Positions 1 to 8,559 of a DNA stretch of 64,000 nucleotides are shown piece after piece; the stretch's first letter is position 1; each line of letters starts with the position of its first letter. The DNA lies in the NCBI RefSeq assembly GCF_003426945.1, contig NZ_QURO01000004.1, positions 124,001 to 188,000 on the forward strand, given 5' to 3'. The DNA comes from Thermus sediminis (GTDB lineage Bacteria; Deinococcota; Deinococci; Deinococcales; Thermaceae). The position numbers were made by a program, and so were the translations under genes. The notes below the pieces were generated by a model. The model had not been told where the DNA came from, did no database searches, and saw nothing but the letters and a program-made list of their open reading frames with translations.

Positions 1-503
1 GCCACGTCCCCATCCACCAAGAGCCTCCCCTCCCAGAGGACCGGGGGGAAGAGGCCGGGGATGGCCATGCTGGCGAGGACGGCCTTCCAGACCGGGCCTT
101 GCCTTAGGACCACCGCCTCTCCCATGAGGAGGTCGGCGGCCTGGATGGCTAGGGGTATGGGGCTTTCCTTCAGCAGGGCTTCGCCGAAGAGGGTTTTCAA
201 ACCCTCTTCCAACCGCCTGGTCTCGGCCAGGTAGGGGCGGCGGAGGGCCCTGAAGAGGCGGGCCAGGGCCCCGAGGCCGCCGCCTTGGGCCAGGCGGGCG
301 ATCTCCGGATCAAAGACGGCCTCGTGCACCTTGTAGGGATCCCGGTGGCCGAAGGCAAAACCCGCGGCGGCCAGGGCCCCGGCGGAGCTTCCCGAGAGGC
401 CTTGGATGGGAATCCCGGCCCCTTCCAGGACCTCGAGGACCCCCAGGTGGGCGTACCCCCTGACACCCCCACCCCCCAAGGCCAAGGCCACGCCCCGTTT
501 CAA
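1..503 (-). CDS. Patatin-like phospholipase, C-terminus cut by window edge
   Basis: A patatin-family serine lipase/acyl hydrolase, probably acting on membrane lipids. The N-terminus has the glycine-rich oxyanion motif GGGGVRG followed by the nucleophile elbow GLSGSSAGA (G-x-S-x-G) near residue 40. VDGD near the window edge could hold the catalytic Asp of the Ser-Asp dyad. Only about 167 residues are visible. The best start is a TTG (503-501) that overlaps the TGA stop of the HTH gene upstream by two bases, which implies translational coupling. There is no signal peptide, so it is likely cytoplasmic or membrane-peripheral. The family is secure. The substrate, and any link to the neighbouring toxin-antitoxin-like genes, is unknown. 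Confidence 0.8.
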   Translation of the reverse strand, partial: MKRGVALALGGGGVRGYAHLGVLEVLEGAGIPIQGLSGSSAGALAAAGFAFGHRDPYKVHEAVFDPEIARLAQGGGLGALARLFRALRRPYLAETRRLEEGLKTLFGEALLKESPIPLAIQAADLLMGEAVVLRQGPVWKAVLASMAIPGLFPPVLWEGRLLVDGDV

Positions 504-913
504 TATCCGAGCCCCAACTCCTGAGCTTCCGCCGTCAGCTGGTTCACGAGGTCCTTACCTTGCCGGCGGGAGCGCTCCAAGTACTCCAAAAGATCCTTGC
601 CCCGAATGCGCCGATGCGTTCCCACCTTGTGGTAGGGGATGGCCCCTTCCTCCAAAAGCCGGACTAGGTAAGGCCGGGACACCCCGAGGATCGCCGCCGC
701 TTCCCCCGTGGTGAGCTCGGCTTCCAAAGGTACCACCCTTACGGGGGTCCCGTGGGCAAGGGACTCCAGGATCTGCCGGAGAAGGTGTTCCAGTTCGGGC
801 GTCACCCTCAGGGAAACTTCTCCCAAGTGAATCCGCTTGCCTGGGGCCAGGTTTTTGAGGAAGAGAAGGATCTCCTCCTTCGCTTCCGGTGGGGCGAAGA
901 CCAGGCCTGCCAT
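500..913 (-). CDS. HTH (excisionase/MerR-like) DNA-binding protein, probable antitoxin partner of a PIN toxin
   Basis: This 137-residue protein has a C-terminal helix-turn-helix of the excisionase/MerR type (LTTGEAAAILGVSRPYL then LLEEGAIPYHKVGTHRR, about residues 66-100). Its N-terminal half is predicted helical. Proteins of this layout commonly neighbour PIN-domain genes as antitoxin and autorepressor. Here the PIN gene lies just upstream on the same strand but is interrupted. The stop overlaps the TTG start of the patatin gene, so the two are probably co-translated from the promoter at 923-951. The DNA-binding fold is clear; the antitoxin role is inferred from context. Confidence 0.72.
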   Translation of the reverse strand: MAGLVFAPPEAKEEILLFLKNLAPGKRIHLGEVSLRVTPELEHLLRQILESLAHGTPVRVVPLEAELTTGEAAAILGVSRPYLVRLLEEGAIPYHKVGTHRRIRGKDLLEYLERSRRQGKDLVNQLTAEAQELGLGY

Positions 914-922
914 ATCAAGAAC

Positions 923-951
923 AGGGTAGCACGCAAACGAAATAAACGCAA
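923..951 (-). promoter_or_regulatory. Probable promoter of the HTH-patatin operon
   Basis: On the minus strand, TTGCGT (951-946) and TACCCT (928-923) are separated by 17 bases and resemble sigma-A -35 and -10 boxes. The ATG of the HTH gene begins 9 bases after the -10, so the mRNA would be nearly leaderless. A CCTCCGG/CCGGAGG hairpin at 957-974, lacking a T-run, separates this promoter from the PIN gene. Confidence 0.5.
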
Positions 952-990
952 CAGGGCCTCCGGATGCCCGGAGGTGAAAGCGGGTGGGGG

Positions 991-1611
991 CTAGAGGAAG
1001 TTCTTATAGGCCTGTAGGAGGCTAACAAACCGCTCTAGCCCTATACGGGCAAGTCTATCTAGGAAGGCATCCCTATCCAGGGGAGGGTTCTTGAGCGCCT
1101 CCCTTTGCTCCCTCAAGATCCGAAGGAGGGGTTCGGGCAAGCTGCTCCTTCGGATCAAGCTTTCCGCTAGCTCCAAGAGGTACGCATCGGGGTGGAAGGC
1201 CACCAGCTCCCAAGGCTCCAGGGCCTCTTCTGGGAAGTCCTGGAGGTTGAAGGTGAGGATGGCCTCGGCCCCACCCCAGAAAGCGGCGGCCACCACGTGG
1301 CGGTCTTGCTTATCGGGCAGGTGGACCTCCGGGACTAGGTGTTCGTACCCCTCCACAAGGGGTTCTTGAAAGGCCAGAGCCTGGAGCATGCGGGCTGGGG
1401 TCTGCCGCAGGCGGCTCCGCTGGTCCTCGTTTAGATCCGCCCGGTCTTATAGGAGGCGGGAAAGCCACTCCTCTTGCACCCTCTGGCTCCACTTGAGGCG
1501 AATCCCCAGTCTTTCGTCCAGGGCCAGGCGCATGAAGAGGTCCCGTGTGGGGGCTGGATACAGGACGCATGCATCTAAAAAGAGTACGCCAGGAAGGGGG
1601 AATGGGCCCAT
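991..1611 (-). pseudogene. PIN-domain toxin gene interrupted by an in-frame TAA
   Basis: Read through one stop, this is a 206-residue VapC/PIN_3-type ribonuclease starting at ATG 1611. The first part has [11 protein letters not shown] with the first catalytic Asp. The second part has LPDKQDRHVVAAAF and LTFNLQDFP, which supply the remaining acidic and Asn residues. The frame is open on both sides of a single TAA at 1449-1447, which falls in the linker between RLL and DRADL. Without readthrough, the product is a 54-residue N-terminal fragment and possibly a downstream piece from the ATG at 1389. It may be an inactivated toxin, a sequencing error or a split gene. The 5' end lies only 20 bases from divergent trpC. 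Confidence 0.75.
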
Positions 1612-1631
1612 TGGGATTTAGAATAACCCTC

Positions 1632-2396
1632 ATGCGGCCGGACCTTTCCCGTGTGCCCGGGGTCTTAGGGGAGATCGCCAGGAGGAGGGCCCTGGAGGTG
1701 GTCCCCTACCCCCTTCCCGAGCCTCCCTCCGTTCCCTCCTTCGCCCAGGCCCTGGCCCTTCCCGGGCTTTCCCTCATCGCCGAGGTGAAGCGGCAAAGCC
1801 CCTCCGAGGGGCTCATCCGGGAGGTGGACCCCGTGGAGGCCGCCTTGGCCTACGAGCGGGGCGGGGCCCGGGCCATCAGCGTCCTCACCGAACCCCACCG
1901 CTTTGGGGGAAGCCTTTTGCACCTGAAGCGGGTGCGCCAGGCGGTGGGCCTCCCCCTTCTGCGCAAGGACTTCGTGGTGGACCCCTTCATGCTGGAGGAG
2001 GCCCGGGCCTATGGGGCTAGCGCCATCCTCCTCATCGTGGCCCTTTTGGGAGAGCTGACCGGGGCCTACTTGGAGCGGGCCCGGGCCCTGGGCCTGGATG
2101 CCCTAGTGGAGGTGCACACGGCAAGGGAGCTGGAGCTGGCCCTGGAGAGCGGGGCGGAGGTCCTGGGCATCAACAACCGGGACCTGGTGAGCCTAGGGGT
2201 GGACCTCGCCACCGCTCCAAGACTGGGCAGGCTGGCCCGGGAGCGGGGCTTTGGGGGTCTCTTGGTGGCGGAGTCCGGGTACGCCAGGAAGGAGGACCTA
2301 AAGCCCCTCGAGGGCCTTTTTGATGCGGTGCTGGTGGGCACAAGCCTCATGAGGCGGCCCGATTTGGCCGAGGCCGTGCGGGAGCTTGTAGGATAG
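1632..2396 (+). CDS. trpC: Indole-3-glycerol phosphate synthase
   Basis: TrpC closes the indole ring of 1-(2-carboxyphenylamino)-deoxyribulose phosphate in tryptophan synthesis (cytoplasm, TIM barrel). The 254-residue protein shows [10 protein letters not shown] (about 51-60, catalytic Lys), LRKDF (about 110), GINNRDL and the phosphate-binding AESGY. I chose ATG 1632 ([14 protein letters not shown]), as in Thermus orthologues as I recall them, over an in-frame extension to 1545 that would run into the PIN gene. It heads a tightly packed operon, with hisA 4 bases downstream. No other trp gene is nearby. Confidence 0.96.
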   Translation: MRPDLSRVPGVLGEIARRRALEVVPYPLPEPPSVPSFAQALALPGLSLIAEVKRQSPSEGLIREVDPVEAALAYERGGARAISVLTEPHRFGGSLLHLKRVRQAVGLPLLRKDFVVDPFMLEEARAYGASAILLIVALLGELTGAYLERARALGLDALVEVHTARELELALESGAEVLGINNRDLVSLGVDLATAPRLGRLARERGFGGLLVAESGYARKEDLKPLEGLFDAVLVGTSLMRRPDLAEAVRELVG

Positions 2397-2400
2397 GGCC

Positions 2401-3108
2401 ATGCTCCTCATCCCCGCCTTAGACCTGAAAGGAGGCCAGGCGGTGCGCCTCCTGGAGGGGGACCCTGCCCGGGAAACCCCCTACGGGGACCCCCTTTTGG
2501 CTGCCCTGCGCTTCCAGGAGGAGGGGGCCCGCTACCTCCACCTGGTGGACCTGGACCGGGCCCTGGGGACTGGGAACAACCGGGAGGCCCTCCTGAGGCT
2601 TCGGGAAGTCCTTAGGGTCCCCTTTGAGCTCGCCGGGGGAATCCGGACCCTCGAGGCCCTCCAGGAGGCCCTGGCCCTGGGGGCGGACCGGGCGGTGGTG
2701 GGCACGGTGGCGGTCAAGGACCTGGCCCTCCTGGAGAGGATGCTTTCTGTGGCGGGCCCCGGGCGCCTGGCCGTGGCCCTGGACGCCCGGGGGTTAGAGG
2801 TGGTGGTCGCGGGCTGGCGGGAGAGGGCCCCGGTTTCCGCCTTGGACCTCCTCAAGACCTGGGCGGCCATGGGGGTGCGTACCCTCATCTACACCGACGT
2901 GCGCCGGGACGGGACCCTCTTGGGCCTGGACCTCGAGGCCGTGGCCCGGGTGCGGGAGGCCTGGCCCCACGCCCTCATCGCCGGGGGGGGGATCGCCGGC
3001 CTTGGGGACCTCCTCGCCCTAGGGCGCCTGGGGGTGGAGGGGGCCATTTTGGGCAAGGCCCTGTACGAGGGGCGGATCCTCCTCCGGGAAGCCTTGGAGG
3101 TGGTATGA
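2401..3108 (+). CDS. hisA: ProFAR isomerase (phosphoribosylformimino-AICAR-P isomerase)
   Basis: HisA performs the Amadori rearrangement of ProFAR to PRFAR in histidine synthesis. The 235-residue (beta-alpha)8 barrel begins IPALDLKGGQAVRL with the first catalytic Asp at residue 8. It carries the second-half DVRRDGTLLG motif and the phosphate-binding glycines in GGIRT and IAGGGI. The length is normal. It lies 4 bases after trpC and overlaps the next gene by 4 bases (ATGA). HisA and TrpC catalyse mechanistically similar reactions, but with trpC present there is no reason to expect a bifunctional PriA. Confidence 0.96.
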   Translation: MLLIPALDLKGGQAVRLLEGDPARETPYGDPLLAALRFQEEGARYLHLVDLDRALGTGNNREALLRLREVLRVPFELAGGIRTLEALQEALALGADRAVVGTVAVKDLALLERMLSVAGPGRLAVALDARGLEVVVAGWRERAPVSALDLLKTWAAMGVRTLIYTDVRRDGTLLGLDLEAVARVREAWPHALIAGGGIAGLGDLLALGRLGVEGAILGKALYEGRILLREALEVV

Positions 3109-3419
3109 AGCTCCTGCAGTGGGTCTTCCTCCTGGCGAGCCTGGGGGCGGCAGGGGCGGGGGTCTACCTCTACTACGCCTACCCCTTTCTGGAGGTGCCC
3201 TCCCCCTCGGGGCCTTTGCCCCTCTACTACCTCCTTCCCGGGGCCTACCTCCTGGGCCTCTTGGTGGGGGGGCTTTTCGCCCTGGCCTTCTGGCTTAGGG
3301 GGGTGGGGGAGAGGGGGCGGCTCCTGCGGGAGATCCGGCGGCTTCAGGGGGAAGTGGACGCTCTGAAGCGGGAGCGCATAGAGGAGATCCCCAGGATCCC
3401 CGACCGGGACGAGGCATGA
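3105..3419 (+). CDS. Small LapA-like (DUF1049) inner-membrane protein
   Basis: This 104-residue protein has two transmembrane helices (about 4-27 and 42-66) followed by a charged, coiled-coil-like tail that ends in the cytoplasm. That is the layout of the LapA/DUF1049 family, which in other bacteria is tied to lipopolysaccharide assembly control. Whether that role applies in Thermus, which lacks classical LPS, is unknown. Both ends overlap neighbours by 4 bases (hisA and recJ), so expression must be coupled to both. The membrane topology is well supported; the family call is moderate. Confidence 0.65.
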   Translation: MKLLQWVFLLASLGAAGAGVYLYYAYPFLEVPSPSGPLPLYYLLPGAYLLGLLVGGLFALAFWLRGVGERGRLLREIRRLQGEVDALKRERIEEIPRIPDRDEA

Positions 3420-5413
3420 GCCGCCTCCGCTGGCGCCTCCTTTCCCTGCCCCCCCTCGAGGAGTGGCGGGAGGTGATGGCGGCCTTCGGGGTGGGGCCGG
3501 AGGCGGCCTTGGCCCTCTGGCACCGGGGGGTGCGGCGCAGGGAGGACCTGGACCCCCCCCTCCGCCTCTTGCCCCTCAAGGGGTTGGGGGAGGCGGTGGA
3601 CCTTCTCCAGAGGGCCCTAAGGGAGGGCAAGCGGATCCGCATCCACGGGGACTACGACGCCGACGGCCTCACGGGCACGGCCATCCTGGTCCGGGGCCTT
3701 TCCGCCTTGGGGGCAGAGGTCCACCCCTTCATCCCCCACCGCCTCGAGGAGGGCTACGGGGTCCTCATGGAGCGGGTCCCGGAGCACCTCCTGGCCGCCG
3801 ACGTCTTCCTCACCGTGGACTGCGGCATCGCCAACCACGCTGAGCTTGGGGAACTTTTGGAAAATGGGGTGGAGGTCCTGGTCACCGACCACCACACCCC
3901 CAAGGAGGCCCCACCCCCCGGGGTGGTCCTCCACCCCGCCTACACCCCGGGCCTGGGGGAGCGCCCCACGGGGGCCGGGGTGGCCTTCCTCCTCCTTTGG
4001 GCCCTCCACGAGCGGCTTGGGCTTCCCCCTCCCCTGGAGTACGCCGATCTGGCCGCGGTGGGCACCATCGCCGACGTGGCCCCCCTCCTGGGCTGGAACC
4101 GGGCCCTGGTCAAGGAGGGCCTGGGCCGGATTCCCACCTCCCCCTGGGTGGGCCTTAGGCTCCTGGCCCAGGCCGTGGGCTACACGGGTAGGGCGGACGA
4201 GGTGGCCTTCCGCATCGCCCCCCGCATCAACGCCGCAAGCCGGCTGGGAGAGGCGGAGAAGGCCTTGAGGCTCCTCCTTGCGGAAAGCGAAGAGGAGGCT
4301 AGGGCCTTGGTGGAGGAGCTAAACCGCCTGAACGCCCACCGCCAGGCCATAGAGGAGAGGATGCTCCAGCGCCTCCTGCCCCGGGTGGACCCGGAGGAGA
4401 AGGCCATCGTCCTCCGGGACGAGGAGGGGCACCCCGGGGTCATGGGCATCGTGGCGAGCCGGATCCTGGAGGCCACCCATAGGCCCGTCTTCCTGGTGGC
4501 CCAGGGGAAGGGCACGGTGCGGAGCCTTCCCCCCATTAGCGCCCTCGAGGCCCTAAGGAGCGTGGAGGACCTCCTCCAGCGCTTTGGGGGGCATAGGGAG
4601 GCCGCGGGCTTCGCCCTGGACGAGGCCCGCTTTCCCGAGCTCAGAAGGAGGCTTCTGGAATACGCCGCCCGCTTCCCCGAGCCCGAGCCCGAGGTCCCCA
4701 TCCTCGCCCCCTTGCCCTCGCCTGGCCTCCTGCCCCAGGTCCACCGGGAGCTTGGGGCCCTGGAGCCCCACGGGCCGGGCAACCCCGAGCCCCTTTTCCT
4801 CCTCCAGGGCTCCCCGGAGGAGGTCCGCACCCTGGGGGAGGGGAGGCACCTGGCCTTCCGCCTCCATGGGGTGCGGGTGGTGGCCTGGCGCAGGGGGGGA
4901 GTGGAACTGCCGGGAGAGGTGGAGGTGGCGGGCCTCCTCACGGAGAACGCCTGGAATGGGAGCGTGGGCTACGAGGTCCAGGCGGTCCACCTGCGGAAGC
5001 CCGGGGAGCTCTTGGGGGGTGTGGAGCCCTTCGCCCATCCCCTCCCCCTGCCCGAGGCCCTGGCCCGGGCCCGGATGGGGGAGGGGGTCTACATCCCTGA
5101 GGACAACCCCGAGGGCCTGGAGTACGCCAGGAGGGCGGGCTTCCGCCTCCTTCCCCCCGAGGAGGCCCCCATCTGGCTGGGCCTGCCTCCGGGGAGGGTG
5201 GCCGTGGCCCGGGTGGAGGTGGCCCTGGGCCGGGAGGCCCGGGCCAGGCTTTCCCTGCCCCCCCCTCTTCCCACGCCGGAGGCGAGGCTGAAGGCCCTGA
5301 TCGCCCGCCGCCTCCTCCTGGCCTACGAGCGGGGGCACGCCCCCCTTTTCAGCGAGGCCCTTGTGGCCTACTGGGAGGTAAGCCGTGTACAAGCAGCCGC
5401 GGGAAGCCCATGA
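3416..5413 (+). CDS. recJ: Single-strand-specific 5'-3' exonuclease RecJ
   Basis: RecJ degrades single-stranded DNA 5' to 3' in recombination and repair, using Mn/Mg ions. The 665-residue length matches the T. thermophilus enzyme, as I recall it. The DHH-superfamily motifs are present in order: HGDYDADG (about 77-84), DCGIANHAE (about 135-143), TDHH (157-160), and the DHHA1 motif GGHREAAGFAL near residue 395. A C-terminal OB-type region and a Thermus-type extension follow. The ATG overlaps the LapA-like gene, and the 3' end overlaps the next gene by 29 bases. Confidence 0.96.
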   Translation: MSRLRWRLLSLPPLEEWREVMAAFGVGPEAALALWHRGVRRREDLDPPLRLLPLKGLGEAVDLLQRALREGKRIRIHGDYDADGLTGTAILVRGLSALGAEVHPFIPHRLEEGYGVLMERVPEHLLAADVFLTVDCGIANHAELGELLENGVEVLVTDHHTPKEAPPPGVVLHPAYTPGLGERPTGAGVAFLLLWALHERLGLPPPLEYADLAAVGTIADVAPLLGWNRALVKEGLGRIPTSPWVGLRLLAQAVGYTGRADEVAFRIAPRINAASRLGEAEKALRLLLAESEEEARALVEELNRLNAHRQAIEERMLQRLLPRVDPEEKAIVLRDEEGHPGVMGIVASRILEATHRPVFLVAQGKGTVRSLPPISALEALRSVEDLLQRFGGHREAAGFALDEARFPELRRRLLEYAARFPEPEPEVPILAPLPSPGLLPQVHRELGALEPHGPGNPEPLFLLQGSPEEVRTLGEGRHLAFRLHGVRVVAWRRGGVELPGEVEVAGLLTENAWNGSVGYEVQAVHLRKPGELLGGVEPFAHPLPLPEALARARMGEGVYIPEDNPEGLEYARRAGFRLLPPEEAPIWLGLPPGRVAVARVEVALGREARARLSLPPPLPTPEARLKALIARRLLLAYERGHAPLFSEALVAYWEVSRVQAAAGSP

Positions 5414-5948
5414 GGCCCGGATCCACACCGGGGCCTACCGGGTCTACGGCCTCATCTACCTGGTGCCGGGCTCCGGCACCGCGGACCTCCTCAATGCGGA
5501 CAAGGTTTACCTGCCCGTGACCGGGGCCCTCGTCTACGTCCCCGGCTTCCGCCACCCCCCCAACGCGAAGGAACTCAAGGCCAGCACGGGGTTCCTGGCC
5601 CTGAGGAAGGAAAGGATCCAGTGGGTGGCGGGGGGGAGGCCCGCCGAGCCCCGCACCAGCCCTGGCCTTCTGGAGAGGAAGCGCCTAGCCTTCCTCTTTG
5701 GGGACTACCTCTTGGCGGGAGAGCTCCACGTACCCAAGGGGGTGCGCCTTTCCGACTTCCTCTCCCAGGCCAAGCCCTTCCAGACCCTCCTCGAGGCCGG
5801 CCTCTACCCCCTTTACCCGGAGAAGCCCGTCGTGGAGCTGGAACCTTTGGAGCGCTTCCCCTTTCTCACCGTGAACCTACGCCTGGCAGAGGGGATCGCC
5901 GAGGCTCCAGGTGAGGGGCAGGACCCCCGGCTCACCCTATTTGGCTGA
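5385..5948 (+). CDS. Conserved hypothetical protein downstream of recJ
   Basis: This 187-residue protein belongs to no family I recognise. It starts at GTG 5385, 29 bases inside recJ, so it is likely translated by coupling. The sequence mixes predicted beta strands and loops, has no signal peptide or membrane helix, and contains no obvious catalytic motif. The N-terminal half (VYGLIYLVPGSGTADLLNAD) and the hydrophobic segments LPVTGALVYVPGF and FLTVNL suggest a compact globular fold. The 3' end overlaps the convergent valS gene by 17 bases. Its position at the end of the recJ operon is its only functional hint. Confidence 0.72.
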   Translation: MYKQPREAHEARIHTGAYRVYGLIYLVPGSGTADLLNADKVYLPVTGALVYVPGFRHPPNAKELKASTGFLALRKERIQWVAGGRPAEPRTSPGLLERKRLAFLFGDYLLAGELHVPKGVRLSDFLSQAKPFQTLLEAGLYPLYPEKPVVELEPLERFPFLTVNLRLAEGIAEAPGEGQDPRLTLFG

Positions 5949-8520
5949 GGGCCTCCCGGATCCTCTCCGCCTGGGCCAGGTTCTCCTTAAGCCTCGCCTC
6001 CTCGGCCTCCACCACCTCCTTGGGGGCCTTCTCCCTAAAGCCTGAGGCGGAAAGCTTCCTCTGGCTCCTTTCCGCAAGCTCCAGGAGCTCCTTGAGGCGT
6101 TTCTCCTGGCGGCGCTTCCACGCCTCCACGTCCAGAAGCCCCTCCAGGGGCATCCTCACCGTCACCTTGGGCATGGCCTTGACCAAGGCCTTCTCGGGGC
6201 GCTCCGGGAGAAGCTCCGCCCGGGCCAGGAAGCGGAAGACGGGGAGGTTTTCCCTGGCTGGGTGGGTATCCCCTTCCAAATGGACCCTGACCTCCTCCCC
6301 CTGGGGAAGCCCCGCCTCCGCCTTCAGGGCCCTCACCGCCGTCACCGCCTGCCTCAGGGCCTCAAAATGGGCCTCGGCCTCCGGGTCCTGGGGGCCGGGC
6401 TCGGGCCAGGCCTCGAGGGCGAGCTCCTCCTTCCCCGTGAGGGCCCCGTAGAGCTCGCTGGTGAGGAAGGGCATGATGGGGTGGAGGAGCTTGAGGAGGG
6501 CCGAAAGGGTTTCCTCCAGGGTCCTTAGGGTGTGGGCGTTTCCGGCCCTTAGAGCGGGTTTGCTGGCTTCCAGGTACCAGTCGCAGAACTCGCTCCAGAT
6601 GAGCTCGTAGGCCTCTCGGGCCGCCTGGGCCAGGTCCAGGGCCTCGTAGAGGGCGGTGATCTCCTCTATGCCCCGGCTGAGGCGGCTTCTCATGAACCGG
6701 TCCGCCAAGGTGGGGGTGTCCTCCCTGGGGGTGAAGCCCTCCCGGGCGAGGAGGACGAAGCGGGCGGCGTTGAAGAGCTTGTTAGCGAAGTTCCTGGCCA
6801 TCTCCAGCCAGCGGAGGTCCAGCCTCACGTCCTGCCCTCCCGTGGCCAGGTAGGCGAGGGCGAAGCGCAGGGCGTCGGCCCCGTAGCGCTCCACCATCTC
6901 CAGGGGGTCTATCACGTTCCCCTTGGACTTGGACATCTTCTGGCCCTTCTCGTCCAGGACCAGGCCGTGGAGGAGGACGGTCTTGAAGGGCCTTTCCCCG
7001 AGGAAGTGGTAGCCCGACACTTCCATGCGGGAAACCCAGAGGAAGAGGATGTCGTAGCCCGAGACCAGGACATCGCTGGGGTAGAAGGCCTTCAGGTCCT
7101 CGGTCGCCTCGGGCCAGCCCAGGGTGGAAAGGGGCCAAAGGGCCGAGGAGAACCAGGTGTCAAAGACGTCCTCGTCCCGCCTGAGGTTTGGGCTTCCGCA
7201 GGCCTCGCAGGCCTGGGGGTCTTCCAGGTAGCTTTCGGGCTTAGGAACGTTCACCGCCCCGCAGTCCCCGCAGTACCAGGCGGGGATCTGGTGCCCCCAC
7301 CAGAGCTGCCGGGAGATGTTCCAGTCCCGGACGTTCCTCAGCCAGTCTATGTTGACCCTTTTCCACCTTTCGGGGACGAAGGCGATCTCGCCCCGCTCCA
7401 GGCCCCTCAAGACCTCCTCCGCCAGGGGCCTCATCCGGAGCCACCACTGGGGGAAGATGGCGTATTCGATGGGGGTGCCGCAACGGGAGCAGGTGGCGAG
7501 GGCGATGGTGTAGTCCTCCTCCTTCACCAGGTGGCCCGCCTCCCGGAAGAGCTCCACCGCCTTCCTCCGGGCCGCAAAGCGGTCCAAGCCCCTTAGGGCC
7601 TCGGGGACCCTTTCCCCCTCCATCCGGCCCTCGAGGTTGATGACGGAGACGGGCAAAAGGCCGTGCCTTTCCCCGATCTCGTAGTCCAGGGGGTCGTGGG
7701 CGGGGGTGACCTTGAGGGCCCCGGTGCCGAACTCCCGCTCCACGGCGGGGTCGGCCAGGATGGGGATCCAGATCTCCGTAAGGGGGATGCGGGCCTTTTT
7801 GCCCAGGGACCCCTGGTAGCGCTCGTCCTCGGGGTGGACGGCGAGGGCCTGGTCGGCGAAGACGGTCTCGGGGCGCACCGTGGCGATCTCTATCTGCCCG
7901 CCCCCCTCCACCTCGTAGCGCAGGGTGTAGAGCCTGCCCGGGGTGGGCTCGGTCTCCACCTCCAGGTCCGAGAGGGTGGTCTCGCACCGGGGGCACCAGT
8001 TGACGAGGCGGGGGGCCCGGTAGGCCAGGCCCTCGTGGTAGTAGCGGCAGAAGGCGTAGCGCACCGCCCGGGAGCGAGCCTCGTCCATGGTGAAGGCCTC
8101 CCGGCTCCAGTCGGCGCTGGCCCCCAGGCGCTTGAGCTGCCTCAGGATGGTCCCCCCGGACTCCTCCTTCCACTGCCAGACCCGCTTCAAGAACTCTTCC
8201 CGCCCCAGGTCGTGCCGGGTCTTGCCCTCCTTGAGGAGGAGCCTTTCCACCACCACCTGGGTGGCGATCCCGGCGTGGTCGGTGCCGGGGAGCCACACCG
8301 CCTCAAACCCCCGCATGCGCTTGTAGCGGATGAGGGCGTCCTGCAAGGTGTTGTCTAGGGCGTGGCCCATGTGCAGACTGCCGGTGACGTTGGGAGGGGG
8401 CATGAAGATGACAAACGGGGGCTTGCCCCTTTTGGGGTCCGCCACAAAGGGGTTCTGCGCCCACTTTTCCGCCCACTTGGGTTCCACGGACTTGGGATCG
8501 TAGGCCTTGGGCAGGTCCAT
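5932..8520 (-). CDS. valS: Valyl-tRNA synthetase
   Basis: ValRS charges tRNA-Val and edits mis-charged threonine. The 862-residue length equals that of the T. thermophilus enzyme, as I recall it. The class Ia signatures are the HIGH-like HMGH (in PPNVTGSLHMGHAL, about residue 50) and KMSKSKGN (about 530). Between them lie the CP1 editing domain and zinc-ligand cysteine pairs (CPRC, CSRC, CGDC, CEAC). A charged coiled-coil tail that grips the tRNA closes the protein. It is divergent from the Uma2-like gene (39 bp between starts) and converges on the recJ operon. Confidence 0.97.
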   Translation of the reverse strand: MDLPKAYDPKSVEPKWAEKWAQNPFVADPKRGKPPFVIFMPPPNVTGSLHMGHALDNTLQDALIRYKRMRGFEAVWLPGTDHAGIATQVVVERLLLKEGKTRHDLGREEFLKRVWQWKEESGGTILRQLKRLGASADWSREAFTMDEARSRAVRYAFCRYYHEGLAYRAPRLVNWCPRCETTLSDLEVETEPTPGRLYTLRYEVEGGGQIEIATVRPETVFADQALAVHPEDERYQGSLGKKARIPLTEIWIPILADPAVEREFGTGALKVTPAHDPLDYEIGERHGLLPVSVINLEGRMEGERVPEALRGLDRFAARRKAVELFREAGHLVKEEDYTIALATCSRCGTPIEYAIFPQWWLRMRPLAEEVLRGLERGEIAFVPERWKRVNIDWLRNVRDWNISRQLWWGHQIPAWYCGDCGAVNVPKPESYLEDPQACEACGSPNLRRDEDVFDTWFSSALWPLSTLGWPEATEDLKAFYPSDVLVSGYDILFLWVSRMEVSGYHFLGERPFKTVLLHGLVLDEKGQKMSKSKGNVIDPLEMVERYGADALRFALAYLATGGQDVRLDLRWLEMARNFANKLFNAARFVLLAREGFTPREDTPTLADRFMRSRLSRGIEEITALYEALDLAQAAREAYELIWSEFCDWYLEASKPALRAGNAHTLRTLEETLSALLKLLHPIMPFLTSELYGALTGKEELALEAWPEPGPQDPEAEAHFEALRQAVTAVRALKAEAGLPQGEEVRVHLEGDTHPARENLPVFRFLARAELLPERPEKALVKAMPKVTVRMPLEGLLDVEAWKRRQEKRLKELLELAERSQRKLSASGFREKAPKEVVEAEEARLKENLAQAERIREALSQIG

Positions 8521-8559
8521 GCTACCCTCTACTTTACCCGTAGGCGCTAGGATGGAGCC

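Noticed and set aside
957-974. CCTCCGG/CCGGAGG hairpin as an intrinsic terminator of the PIN gene
   Set aside because: It has no T-run on either strand; it may be structural but cannot be called a terminator.
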